Shown: positions 34,838 to 46,773 of the stretch, in pieces
How the letters are laid out: each line of letters begins with the position of its first letter
Numbering within the stretch: position 1 is the stretch's first letter
Origin: Chamaecrista fasciculata
Taxonomy: Eukaryota; Streptophyta; Magnoliopsida; Fabales; Fabaceae
Reading direction: 5' to 3'
DNA length: 64,000 bases
Assembly (NCBI GenBank): GCA_003254925.1
Contig: QANZ01047738.1
Coordinates: 1-64,000, forward strand
Made by a program: the position numbers and the translations under genes
Notes under the pieces: generated by a model
The model's input: the letters and a program-made list of their open reading frames with translations, nothing else
Database searches by the model: none
What the model was told of the DNA's origin: nothing

Positions 34838-35871
34838 AAGATATGTTAAATCTCTTCAATTTGTTTATAAATTTTATATAAAAATGAAAGGTTAAAATGC
34901 ACAAAACACTTGCCAATTTTGTCTCTTATTTAAACATTTTAAACATTGGAACCTGAAAATTGAAAAAACAGAAAATCTCACCTAACTATGTAACAACAGA
35001 AAATTTGACACTTTTATATTAAAAATAAAATTATATTTTTTTTTATTTGTTAAAATGCCTTTAAAACTTTTTAGATTAAATATTATAATATTTTTACCAT
35101 GTGACAAATAAATTGTTTTCTTATTATTAATTTAATAACCAATTTTTTACTTTCATTTATCAAGTTCCCCCTTTTTACCTGAATTGTCAGAGTTAGGACA
35201 CGATCTAAATCAAAGTTCACACATATCATGCCATGTGCTTTGTTAATTCACGTGCAAAGTCAACACAGTGTGGTGTGTCTCTTTCAACTTACCCAACATC
35301 ATTAAACAATTTAAACTTGATTAGTTTCGTTATGGTTCTTAAATTAATAGTCTGTAAGCTCAGGACATCTCAAGTGCAACATACACCGGTATCAGACTAA
35401 CAATCTTGAATTCAGCCTCTAATCAAACAATTAACATTACACTGATCAAAATACATGAGTTAGCTTCCACCATCATCTGGCGAAATCCTGAACCAGGAAG
35501 GAAGCATTCAAGCATTTTCATTGTACAAAGAAATTTGCAATGAAGCAGGACAAATCAAAAAAGAATCAAAGTAAACATGTGGATAAAGAACATCATCACT
35601 AAAGCTTTCAAATCAAATGCTAGAATTCTTAAAAGAATAATGAAAAAGGAAGTACTGTTTCCTCTCTCTGCCTGCAGAAAGCAAATCCCTTGAATTGCAT
35701 CCATCTCTTCTAGCTAAACCAAAAATAGGTGTACCAAAGCCAAACTCCATAACAATAATGGCACATTTCTGTTTGCTTGATAATGACAGTGATAGAAATA
35801 TGATTGATGCTCTGTATAGTTCAATGACAGCACATCAAAGGCTGGATTCTCTGATTTTGATTAAGACTGTG
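34838..35871. other. Intergenic DNA and 3' flank of the NIPA gene
   Basis: AT-rich DNA to about 35300, with a possible fold-back start (gaaaggttaaaatgcacaaaac) near 34885. From about 35300 it is less AT-rich and probably holds the NIPA gene's 3' untranslated region. No further gene seen. Confidence 0.45.
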
Positions 35872-38800
35872 TCACTTGAAATGGTCGGGCAGTATAATTT
35901 GGGCTAAATCAAAGGGTGGTGGATCTTCCTCCTTTTGCTTCCAAGGTTCATTACTGTCTTGGACATACCATAACACTTTAGGAGACAATGGCGTGTTTAA
36001 ATCTGCAAGTAGAGAATAATCAGACAATGGTCTTCCCTGTTTTTGCAGAAAAAAAATAAAGAACCTTTTTTTTTTCCTTTTCAAAAAGGATTTTTTTTTT
36101 CTTGATTAACATCACTAGAAACTAGAGAACACTTCATTGTTAAACATATCTGGTCATGCTAAGAAATCCTAGTGTGTCCAGAATGTTAACTGAGTGACCT
36201 ATACCTACCAATTTTGTTAAAAGTTTATTCTTCTTTGCCTACCCTTTTATTTTTGGCTAAAAAACACTTAGGACCCCTGAGTATTAGACTGGGGGGCATA
36301 AAACACTCCCTAGAGTTTTTAAAAGTTGACAGATAGATCCTCTGAATTTTTTACATCGATCACTTAGGAAAAGTTAACAGATAGAAGCCTTTAGCTTTCA
36401 AATAAGTGGACAAACAACCCAAGAGCTTTCAAAATAGTGCAGCAATTTAGGGATGTTGAGTGATAGAAGTTGAAAGCTCAAGGGCAGTGTCTGTCAACTT
36501 ATTTGAAAATTAAAAGGATCAATCTATCAACTTTTAAAACTCAAAGGTCCTAAGTGATAGAAGTTGAAAGCTCAAGAAATTATCTGTCAACTTTTAAAAC
36601 CCAAAAGTGTTTAATGTCCCTGGCTTAAAACTCAGAGAGACTAAGTGGATTTTAACCTATATCTTTTAACAGTACTCAAATTTCCCATGGTGCTGCTATG
36701 TACCATTTTAGTGAACTAAAATTGGAAGTTTCAAGGGCCCTTTAAGGGTTAAAAAATATACATGTAATATAACTACGCTTCTTTTTTAAAAAAATGATAT
36801 CAAACAGGATTACAAAGAGAGAGAAGAGAGTCATTGTTTATAAACATTACAACTATGCTTTTAAGCCTAAACCATGGAAGGAAAAGAAGACTTCACTAAG
36901 CACATTTCGGTTGCACACTGTTCGAACTTTGAACAACTTGAGGTCCTGCTTCTGAATCTAACTAGTTCTTGGTGAAATGGCAGAATATATTTCCATATCT
37001 TTGCAAATATTCCTAGGAGTGATCTGGTCCCAGAACGAGCTACTCTCCTCTTTTCTGCTTAGCATCAAATCTTACAAGCTTTTTTCCTCCTATCTTTCCC
37101 TATTATATTCACTTTTTTTTTGTGTCTCCATCATTTTATAAGATATCATCCTTTATTATGTAATATATATGACCATTCACATATATAAAGTTGAAGCAAA
37201 TAGTCTTCAACCAGAAAAAGAGAACTGTTTCACATTCTTGGGTGTATCCACACCATTTCACAGGTCAAGCCAAGCATAGTGGTTGCTCTTGGATCATCAA
37301 AGCTTAGATACCATAAAGTAACATACATTTATAAGAGCTTACATGATCCAAGCCCTTCATACTGAAGTTCATGAGGCATTACCTGTACTGACTGGAGGAT
37401 CCGGTTCTCTAGTACTGTGCAATATCGTCGTTCCTGATAAAACAGTGATGAAACCACACAGCTCTGAAGCAATACTGCTTGCACTTTGACCAGAATAGTC
37501 CTAAATGATAAAAGTACAGAAGCCAGGATTATAGCAGATAGTCTAACCATGAAATGTTGCCTTCCCTGACACATTTTCTCTCACTATGTTTCTGTAAAAT
37601 ACCAACCTTAAACATGATAGCGCTGGCTAATATTGTAAAAGATGTGAACAGGGCATAATAGATAGGAGATACAACTGATGTGTTAAAAGTATCCAATGCC
37701 TGCAACAATGTGAGTGTCAGTCACTGTTAAAGTACCCAATAAAATCAAATACTAACAAACTATGAAAATTGAAAGGCATGACAACTGCCAGCAATAATTC
37801 ATAAATCAGGATTGTCAGCCTCTGTTGGGCATCAGATCAAGCAATGCATGGATGCTACTTTGACAATAGATTAACATCTTGGAAACTCATAATTCTTAGT
37901 AATGAGGCTTTGCTTTTGAAATATTTGTTCCAGCTTTTATTCTGCATTCAGTTTTATAACAATCATAGTCATAAGTTTAGACATATTGACTTTGAAGACA
38001 GTTACAAAACAAAACCTTTCTCAAAATAAATAAAAACCTAAACAATAGTATAAGATTCACAATGCTGACTCCTGTCATCAGTTACAAATTTGATTTAACC
38101 AAACCAAGAGAAAAACAAAAAGAAAAAGGACAAGTGCTAACCATAATGTCCATGGCAATAAAATTAACCACCTAACAACCTCTAATAAATTTTTTCCCAT
38201 AATATATCATACACCTAGAACACAGAGAGCAAAGAAATAGAATGCTGAAAAGTATATGAAAGAAGCAAGAATACTCTCAACTGTTAACATCAAAATGCAA
38301 AAACTATGTCCACATTAATGAAAAGTATATATCAACAGTACTGTAAGATACTAACCATATTAAGGTAATTTAATTGAATAATGATGCATGTAATCGCAAC
38401 CATGGCAAAAATCCATGTCTGGAAGTATTTTGCTTGATTTACGCCCTCCACTGTAAGTTTTATTGCAATGCCAATTGCTTTTACACTCATGACCTGTTAA
38501 ATAACTTAAATCATCAGAAGCGTAAAACAAAGGGCAGTCGGCAACATAAAATCAAAATGATAAAACCACTATATCTTTCAATATTGACAAGTATAGCAGT
38601 GTCACTTACTGTCAATGACCCAATTACTGAACATATTCCAACATAAACCAAAATATTAGTTTGGCCAAAGCGGGGAGCACAATATAAAACCAACACCAAT
38701 GAAACTGCTATTGCTGAGGCCGTATACAAGAGGAATGCTGGATACAAAAAATGAAATATACTTATCAGGAAAATTCCAGAAAGCATACAGGCTCTTCAAA

Positions 38801-39598
38801 GTGGATTGAGAATTAAGAGCCCTAGCAGCATACCTGGTTGAGTGGCTAAACTCCAAATTTCAAGTACAGAATTAATAGAGTGCTCTTCAGGTGCATGGAG
38901 AACAATCACGGTGGACCCGACTATGCATAGAAGACACCCCAACACACCCATTTTCTGCAGCTTCTCCTTCAGCATGAAATGAGCTAAGGCAGCACTACCC
39001 ATTTCAATAACAGTACTCATTTTTAGCATAAGGCTATATATGCAAAACGAGACTAAACAATGAATCTTTTATTAGAATTTAGAAATGAACTTTCACCTAA
39101 CAATAATACTTAATGCACCAAGTGGCGTCACAAGCACAGCAGGAGCGAAAATGTAAGCGACAAAATTAGCTATCTCTCCAACAATCACTGCAAGCAATCC
39201 CAAAAGATAAAAATATGAGGAAATTTTTAAAAAAAAAAAAAATCTCAGAAAGCAATATTCTTCAGTTACTCTAAAGCACTCTAAAATATGTAAAGAAAAC
39301 TAAACAGTGAGAGTCACTCACTGGTAATCATGCCGATCCACCAGAGAGGCTCTCGCAGATAACCATACCCTCCAACACCTACATGAAATTGAATGTCAAA
39401 CAGTGAATAAACAGACTATAACCTAATAATCCATAAAAAACGAAGAAGCAAGTGTTCAGATTCGAGAAAACACTCACTAGCAGAAGGACCGTTAACCCCG
39501 GCCCGTCGGAGCCCTTTTTTCTTTATGATGAAGCTGGAGCCAATGAAAGCACTAGAAACGACAGCCAAGATAAACCCCTTCAAATTACTCGAGAACAT
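35872..39598 (-). CDS. NIPA-type magnesium transporter
   Basis: Nine exons on the minus strand, 39598-39478, 39378-39322, 39187-39097, 38994-38834, 38737-38610, 38493-38356, 37699-37607, 37500-37383 and 36002-35872, join in frame to 345 residues, a usual length for plant NIPA proteins (DUF803). It is a multi-span membrane protein: [51 protein letters not shown] and [20 protein letters not shown] are family hallmarks. The C-terminus ([20 protein letters not shown]) is hydrophilic and conserved in plants. NIPA proteins are thought to move Mg2+ in endosomal/plasma membranes; substrate is inferred from animals. The last intron (36003-37382) is long and contains a fold-back repeat. Confidence 0.93.
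36256..36655. repeat. Fold-back repeat in the last NIPA intron
   Basis: It begins GGCTAAAAAACACTTAGGACC and ends with the approximate inverse (gactaagtggattttaacc). The interior has 'aaaagttgacagatag' and 'ctatcaacttttaaaa' in opposite orientation. No target duplication was found; it probably belongs to the GGCTAAAA-ended MULE group. Confidence 0.5.
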
Positions 39599-39599
39599 C

Positions 39600-42500
39600 T
39601 ATGTTGCGTGTTCCGTCGGTAATTACATTCAAGGATTATAGTGGAAAACGAAGAAGCTCTTTGATTACCCAGAACTCCAATCATAAGTAAGCCGAGACGA
39701 GAACAAGCAAGTAATCTGATTTTCACTCAAACATTGCAAGTGAGAGTAGTAAACGAAAGCTACTTGTAATTGTAGAGATGAAATTGGATTCCTCGATGCA
39801 GCTTCCGAACAAGAACGATATCGGAATCAAAAGGGTATCGACGTTTTTGCGAGATTTTGGGTTTTTCTTGAACTCGCTTCTTTTTTCTTTCTCAGTGAGT
39901 CACTTGGTTGGATTCATAATTCATTCACCTGCCATTCTTCCTTCGTCTTTTCTTCTTTAGCGTGTAAGTACAACCTCCAATCGGGGTCATGCCTCGTGTC
40001 GTCAAGGTCAATTTGGTCATTTAACATCTTGAGGGGGATTTCTTTCTTTGGTTCGATTTGGATTTGGAATCATTCTTTAATTTTCAGAAACAGAAGATGT
40101 AAACATTTAAAAAGTGAGACAGAAAGAAACAAATTTAATATTATCCCCCAAACAAACTACTATTAGTACGTGTTTGAATTTAGTTTTAAGAAAATAAGTT
40201 AATTAAATTAATTTATTGATATGTAATTTTAATTAATTTGATGAGTTTATTAAAATTATTAAATAAAGTTTAACAATTAATTTGATCGGATTTTAAAATT
40301 TGTTGTTTTTGAACGGTTAGAAAAACACACTTAATATAAAATTTAGAGTAAATCTATCAAATATTGACACTTCATTTTAAGGATGTGTCGCGTGTCCGTG
40401 TCCGACACCCATATGACACATATTTATAAATTTCAGAATATAAAATTAATTTTGTGAGACTTTAACATGTCAAATAATACAAAATAACAACACATATGTC
40501 CTATATTATAAATAAATATTATAAATTTTAAAATTTTCATTAAAATTTATGAATTTTTAATTATTTATATATATAAATATATGTCGTGTTATGTCACGTA
40601 ACTTTAATAATTTGACGTGTCAGTGTGTCTGTGTTCATGTTTTATAGGAATAAATTAATAATTTGATACTTAAAAATTTAACAAGTTAATAACTGAATAT
40701 CTTAAAAATTAAAATACACAATTTAATCTCTTAAAATTAAAATAACATATTATTTAGTCTATAAAAATAATTAATAAATATAATATTTTGGTCAAAGTAT
40801 ATTTTTGGTATCTTTTGTTCAGGTCTCAATTTGATTTCGTATCATCTTTTTTTACTTTTAGTCTTATATTTCGGTCAAGTTGCAGATTTTGTTTCGTATC
40901 TTTTGATCAAGTCAATGTGAAATATTTTGCAAAAATATGAAACTAAATTAAAACTTGAATAAAATATATAATATCAAAAGCACACATTGGCATAGTGTTT
41001 TTAATTTTTTAGTAACTAAATCATGTATTTTCAATCTTTAAAAATTGAGTTATCAAGTCATATTTTATAGATCAAGTTATCACTTTAGTCTAAAATTTAA
41101 GTATAACACTCATTTTTTTTGGCCATCAAGTATAACACTCATTGAATCTATATGATAGACCAATTGGGGGGCAAGCTGTTTTAATCAATTATAAAACCTC
41201 AAACTCGTATTTTCCCCCTTTGAAGTATAGTTAATTCTGTTTGGTGTTAATATGAGAATCTTGAGAAAAATAGTTTATGTTAATATGAGAATCTTGACAA
41301 CACATCAATGAAAAGGTTGCAACTAAAAAAAAGTAGCAAATAAATATCTACTACAGTACTACATCATGCCATTCTGAATAAAATTAATATTATTATCTCT
41401 TTAGTAAGTAGAGTTTCATTTGACCACCTTGAGTTTTTTTTTCTTTTTTTAGCTTCTTCACCTACTCATTCTTTACTCAAGATGACATGCACGAAAATTA
41501 CAACTTAAATTTATACACTTTTTTATATATATTTTTTAATATAATAAAGTGTATGATTTAATGGACCTTATTATATTCGACACCTTAAAATTTCAACATT
41601 TTAGATCCAAGTCTAGACATTGATTTGGATAAACAATCAACGGGTTCCATAATAAGCAATTTAGTATAGGACTTGTATTTTATATATATAATATCAAGTA
41701 TTTATTTTTATATACAATAAATATAATAATTATGAATTTTATATGTTGAGAAAATATACAATCATATGTTAAATATTTTACACATATTTAAGTATTTTAA
41801 TAGTTCTTTCATATTTATAATTTATTTTGATCAAATATCAATTTTGATTCTTTATATATGAAACAAATTACAATGTAGCTCGTTATGTTTCATAAGTTTT
41901 AAGCTAATCGCATATGTTTTAGTATCGTTTTAAATTAATTGGTCTTGTCAACTTAGTTTGTTTATCAATTTTTTCTATTAAAAAAAAATAGAGGTTTGAT
42001 GTATTCATTTTCTTTAATTTCTCTTCCATGGCAAAAATATTGGTGAATGATGAGTATTATTCTCTTTGTGACTCCTCTTCCCTATCTTTTTTTTAAATCT
42101 TCTTCTTCTTCTTCTTTCTTTTTCTTATCCTCCCCCCTCTCTCTCTTTTCTAATTTTTTATTGATTTCTTTTTATTATACTACTTTCTCTTCCTCTTCTA
42201 CAATTTGTGTTCTTCTTATTCTCTCTTTGTATGTAATTAATCTTCTTCTTCTTCTTCTATTTCTTCCTTCTCGTTTGTTATTATAAACACTATTATTATT
42301 GTTGCCAATGACAGTGTCATTATATATTTATATTGTTGCTGCTATTGCCACCATCAAAGATAATAGTGATATTTCATAACAACTTTGATTTTCAAGAACG
42401 TGGGTGGCAATTAATTAATTAATTAGATCTCTTCTCTTTTAATTTTGCCCACTCTGAAAAACAACCAGCAGCCACAGTGCGAAGAACATCTTCATCACTT

Positions 42501-43294
42501 CCAACCAAACAATTATTCCTTCATTTTTTTTTTAAAAAAAGTAATTGAATTCTCTGTTGGATTATTCAACCATCAAAATGAGAGAATGTTTGTGCCGTGA
42601 ACAAGAAGAAGGAGCAGCATGAGAAATGCATGAGTAGAGAGATTTTTAATCTTTATATATACAAAATTCAAAATTTGACTAAGATTAAGTAATGTAAAAA
42701 AAAGATGCATTTATGACTATGAGCCATGTTAATTATATTCATCCAAAATTTGATACTATTTGTCAATTAAACATGAGTTAAGAATGTTTTTAAAAATAAT
42801 TTAAAATTTTAAAAAGTTATTTTTGACATTATTTAAATTGAAGGAATTAACCCAAACTTGTTTAAAATTAAAAGAATATTATACTACTGTTTCATTTTTA
42901 AATGGAGAAAACAAATTTACGAAATAGATGAAATGGAGGGAAAAGGAAAAGAAAGAGATTCACGTTTTTTATTTTCTTATTAAAAAGTTTACCCTCTCAA
43001 TAAATCATAAAAATGGTGAAGATGTTATTCTATGAAGTTTGGTTATTTTAATGGACTGTGAATAATGAGTAAGTAAAAAGTATATTTATTAATCCCTTAA
43101 ATAATATGTTATTAATATATATTAAAACTTTCTTTTTGGTACTTACGATCTTATAGGTTATGAGTTGACTCCTTACCAACTGGGCCAACAATTGTTGGCG
43201 TATATTATATTAAAACTTTCTAGTAATAATAAACTATGTTAAAAAGAATAACATCTTATGAACCAAAAAAAAATTAACATCTTTATAAAATTTT
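39600..43294. other. Gene-poor intergenic region
   Basis: About 3.7 kb, mostly AT-rich. It has a decayed GGTCAAAG-type fold-back near 40787-40990, the 5' flank of the NIPA gene (39600-39960), and a pyrimidine-rich low-complexity tract (42060-42290). The 79-residue frame in that tract is an artefact of TTC repeats. The phrase 'ttggcccagttggtaaggag' on the minus strand near 43190 resembles the start of a tRNA-derived SINE, but no body follows. Confidence 0.45.
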
Positions 43295-43736
43295 GGTCAA
43301 AGTACACTTTTTGTCCCATAACTTTTGTTTAGGTCTCAATTTGATCTCATAATTTTTTTTGTTGCACTTTTGGTCCAATATCTTTGCAAAAGGTTACAGA
43401 TTTGGTCTTGTATCACTTTTGATTTCACATATTTCAGTCAAGTTGCAGAATTGGTCCCATATATTTGCAAAAAGTTTCACTATCAATCCGACCTGACTCG
43501 AAGATATGGGACTAATTCTGCACCAAACCCAAAAATATAGGATCAATTTTGTAACCTGACCAAAAGATATGAGACCAATTCTGCAACCTGACCTAAAGAT
43601 ATGGGACCAAAAGTGCAACAATGGACCAAATCTACAACTTGAGCAAAAAATATAGGACCAAAATTGCAACAAAAAAAGTTATGGGACCAAATTGAGACCT
43701 GAGTAAAAGTTATGGGATTAAAAGTGCACTTTAGCC
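43295..43736. mobile_element. Fold-back MULE-type element
   Basis: It begins GGTCAAAGTACACTTTTTG and ends with AAAAGTGCACTTTAGCC, flanked by exact 9-bp duplications TAAAATTTT (43286-43294 and 43737-43745). The arms mirror each other (ccataacttttgtttagg against cctgagtaaaagttatgg). Non-coding. Confidence 0.8.
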
Positions 43737-44999
43737 TAAAATTTTTGCATTGTTTTTAAAAATTTAATATGTTAATCTTTTTTTTGTTAAAATTTTAATA
43801 TGTTAACCGATGTTATAAAAGTCATTTTACAATTTAGTTTTGCTTTTTTTTTTTTTAGGCTGCCCTTATAGTTGAGTTTTCGATGGTTGACTGAATTCAC
43901 AAGATAGGCTTCTAGATTCTCCCCATGTCCAATTGAGTATTGCCAACTCATCATGCATGCCCTTTCTAAAGCTTTGCTCAAATGTCAAGTTTAAAAAATG
44001 CCACTAAATATATTCTTATTCTATCATCTATTTTTTATAATTTTTTTAACTGTGAATATTTTTCGACTATTTATTTTAGTAATATAGATATAGATTAAGA
44101 TTAATCTTATCTGATTCAGGTAAAATTATAAAGAAGATAAAAGTATCCACTTAAATACTTAATTAATATAATTATATTTCTAAGTGTTAAACACAAGACT
44201 GAATTAAATTTTATATATTTAATCAATGTATTTTTTAATATTTCTTTTTTATATATTTGATTGTATGTGTCAATTAGCCATAAAAAAAATATCTCTCTTG
44301 AGTTCTCTTTCAAATCCCTTCTCGTGAGGTCACCTCTCTTTTTCATAAGAGATTTCACCATATTTTATATTAAGGTTATCGGTGACTCTCTTTTCTATGT
44401 GTCTTCTGCAACGGTGATTTTCAAGTTTAGGTGGTTTACGGCGGTTTTGCTTCCCAGATTTGTGTGCTCTCTGCTCGTGTCCGTATGTTTTCTGCAACGA
44501 GTTTTGTGGCAGAAGCATTCTGAATCTAGTCTGGCCTGATTTTTTTTTTTTTTGTGTTTCCAATTCTTTAGATGGATCTTTAGATCTGTTAACTTGATAG
44601 CTGATTGTCTTGCCAATTTGTCTGACACAAAAATGGATTTTCTTGTTGATGGTAGAGAAAAATTTAATTATTTTGTTGTGTTTTTGTTTACTTTATCTTA
44701 CTTTTGAATGATTATTATGTTTCTGGAAAAAAAAAATCAAAAATGCATCCAACAACAACTTTCTATCCCCAAATTCTTTTATATATATTATATACAATTT
44801 TTATTTTTTTGCTTGTATGATTATTTTATTTCTAGACATTGCAGCTTATAAAATACTTGGTCATTACTTCCAAAAATTTATGGATGGATGGATGGATTCT
44901 GCACATTTCACAACTGCACACGTGAAGAGAAACAATTGTGTCGTTGTCTTTTAAAATTCGGATTTCGTCATCACTTAAAATTTGACGATATATATAAAA
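43737..44999. other. Gene-free spacer with a possible LINE tail
   Basis: Mostly AT-rich. A stretch near 44590-44640 could encode LIADCLANLSD, a pattern found near LINE RNase H ends, and an A-run follows near 44727. Too short to call. A 'gatggatggatgg' run lies at about 44881-44896. Confidence 0.35.
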
Positions 45000-45233
45000 G
45001 GGTAAATTACACTTTGGTACCCTGTGGTTTGACTCTATTTCACTTTGGTACCTTGTGGTTTGAAACTTGACACTTTGGTATCCTGTGGTATTCTCCTTTA
45101 ATACTTTGGTACCCTTTGGAGCTATTTTGTAATTTTAACCATAATAAATTTTACAAAAATTACATATTGACCCCTAAATTTTTTTAAAGTTTTCATTTTA
45201 GTCCCTAGATAATATGTATCTAGGGACCAATTT
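45000..45233. mobile_element. Left half of a GGGTAAATT-type fold-back element, cut at an N
   Basis: It begins GGGTAAATTACACTTTGG and follows the left half of the complete element at 61703-62132 closely (ggtaccctgtggtttg repeats, then ccataataaattttac). It stops at the single N at 45234, about where the complete copy folds back. No mirrored half follows the N. Confidence 0.65.
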
Positions 45234-45234
45234 G

Positions 45235-46676
45235 NTTTAATAAAATTTAATATATATTTTTTATATATTTTAAAGATTGAATTAAAAATTTTATTCTCTT
45301 AATAATCAAATTAGTAATTAACTTTAAAATTTATTAAGCGAAAAGTACTATTTGAGTTTTGATGATCTCATTAAGTGTGGGTTTTATTTGTTTTTCTATG
45401 GACCATTATGTAAAGAAAAAAAGTATTAAGTGAATAAGTGTAAGACGTATAGGATTTTTTTAAAATGCATAAGTTTATTGTGCCTAATGAAGTTGCGAAA
45501 TTTGGGTGAGAAGAAGATGACAACATCTTACTCTTACACATTGAAGATAGATAGAAAGTGTAATTTCAAAATTAATAAAAAACTAGGAGAAAAAATGTTA
45601 AAGCCACTCTGATGTCATTAAAAGACTAAGAAAAAAAGTGTACTATCAAAGAGTGGAGAATGTGAATGTACCTTAAGAGCTAAGAGCTAATTTATAGACA
45701 TAAGAAAGTTAAAAGAAATGAGAATTCAGAGTAAGACAATTATTATAGTTGAGTGAAGACTTAACCATATCCTTAGATGAGGTAAGACCATACCATCAAA
45801 AGCCATTAGGAAATCGCTCGTCCTAGAGAAATCACTCCAATAAATGTTTATCAATACCCAAAATAAAAAATCTATCTATCCATGTATCTATTTTTTTTTT
45901 TTTAGAGGGTCTGTCTATTATTCTATGATTTCTATTCCTCTTTTTGAATTTTATCAAATATAAACTTGGCATACCAAAATATCCGAGTCTATAATCTCTT
46001 GCTTCATTGAATGTCTTGTTTTGAACCCATCCTCCTCTCATAAATAAACTATGATTTTCTTTTTCTTACACACCCATCTTCCTCACTCCTCACTGTTATT
46101 TGAATTTACAGTATGTGTCATTCATTCAATTTCCATGAACACACAAAATCTGAACAGAACACTAGTTTGACATCTTCAGAAGTAACCATCGTTAGGTAGA
46201 TTTTAACTCCCTAGGAGTTAAATATCCATCCATTCATGTCTAGCCCAACAAAGAAGAAGAAGAAGAAAAACAAATTTTGCCATTATTATTATTATTATTA
46301 TTATTACTGATTACTGATTATTTTATTCTTCTTGGCGCTCAAAGGGGGTTGAGTGTAGACTTTATCTTCCCCAATTTTCAAGCTTTTTGTCCCAATCCTA
46401 ACCCCATAAGCCCTCATACTCAAACCCTTCTTCTTCTTTTTTTTCTTCTTCTTCTTCTTCTTTCTAAGCTCTCGTTTTTTGGAATCTCGAACTCTTAATT
46501 CTTTTCTTTTCTGCCTTTTTACTGTCTAAAATTTCCAAGTGAGTCCAACCTTCGTTTCTTCTCCGTATTTTTCTCTCCAATTTGTGTTACTCTTACTTCC
46601 TTAGTATTATTTATTGACTTATCTACAATCGAGAGGGGAGAAATAGTAGGTGAGGTCTTCGCTATTGATTTGGGTC
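45235..46676. other. Intergenic DNA and 5' region of the PSI-like gene
   Basis: No gene to about 46200. Then (GAA)n and (ATT)n microsatellites occur near 46253-46305, and pyrimidine-rich (TTC)n near 46430-46460, probably in the promoter or 5' leader of the gene starting at 46774. Confidence 0.5.
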
Positions 46677-46721
46677 ATGGATGAGCTTCTGCTTCTTCTT
46701 CTTCTGGAGTTGATTCCCTGA
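46677..46721 (+). promoter_or_regulatory. Upstream open reading frame in the PSI-like leader
   Basis: A 14-residue frame MDELLLLLLLELIP, with its own TGA (46719-46721), ends four bases before another ATG (46726). That second ATG is in frame with the main CDS and 16 codons upstream of its start. If transcribed, it could lower or redirect translation. The mRNA 5' end is not known. Confidence 0.5.
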
Positions 46722-46773
46722 TTATATGTCAGGAGGTTCAACGATTGAGTTTTTCATTTGGTTATCTGAAACT

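Noticed and set aside
42047..42286. 79-residue Ser/Phe/Leu-rich frame
   Set aside because: It reads through TTC/TCC low-complexity DNA and has no splice-linked partner.
44560..44740. Possible LINE RNase H tail (LIADCLANLSD) with A-run
   Set aside because: Only about ten suggestive residues and no target duplication could be found.
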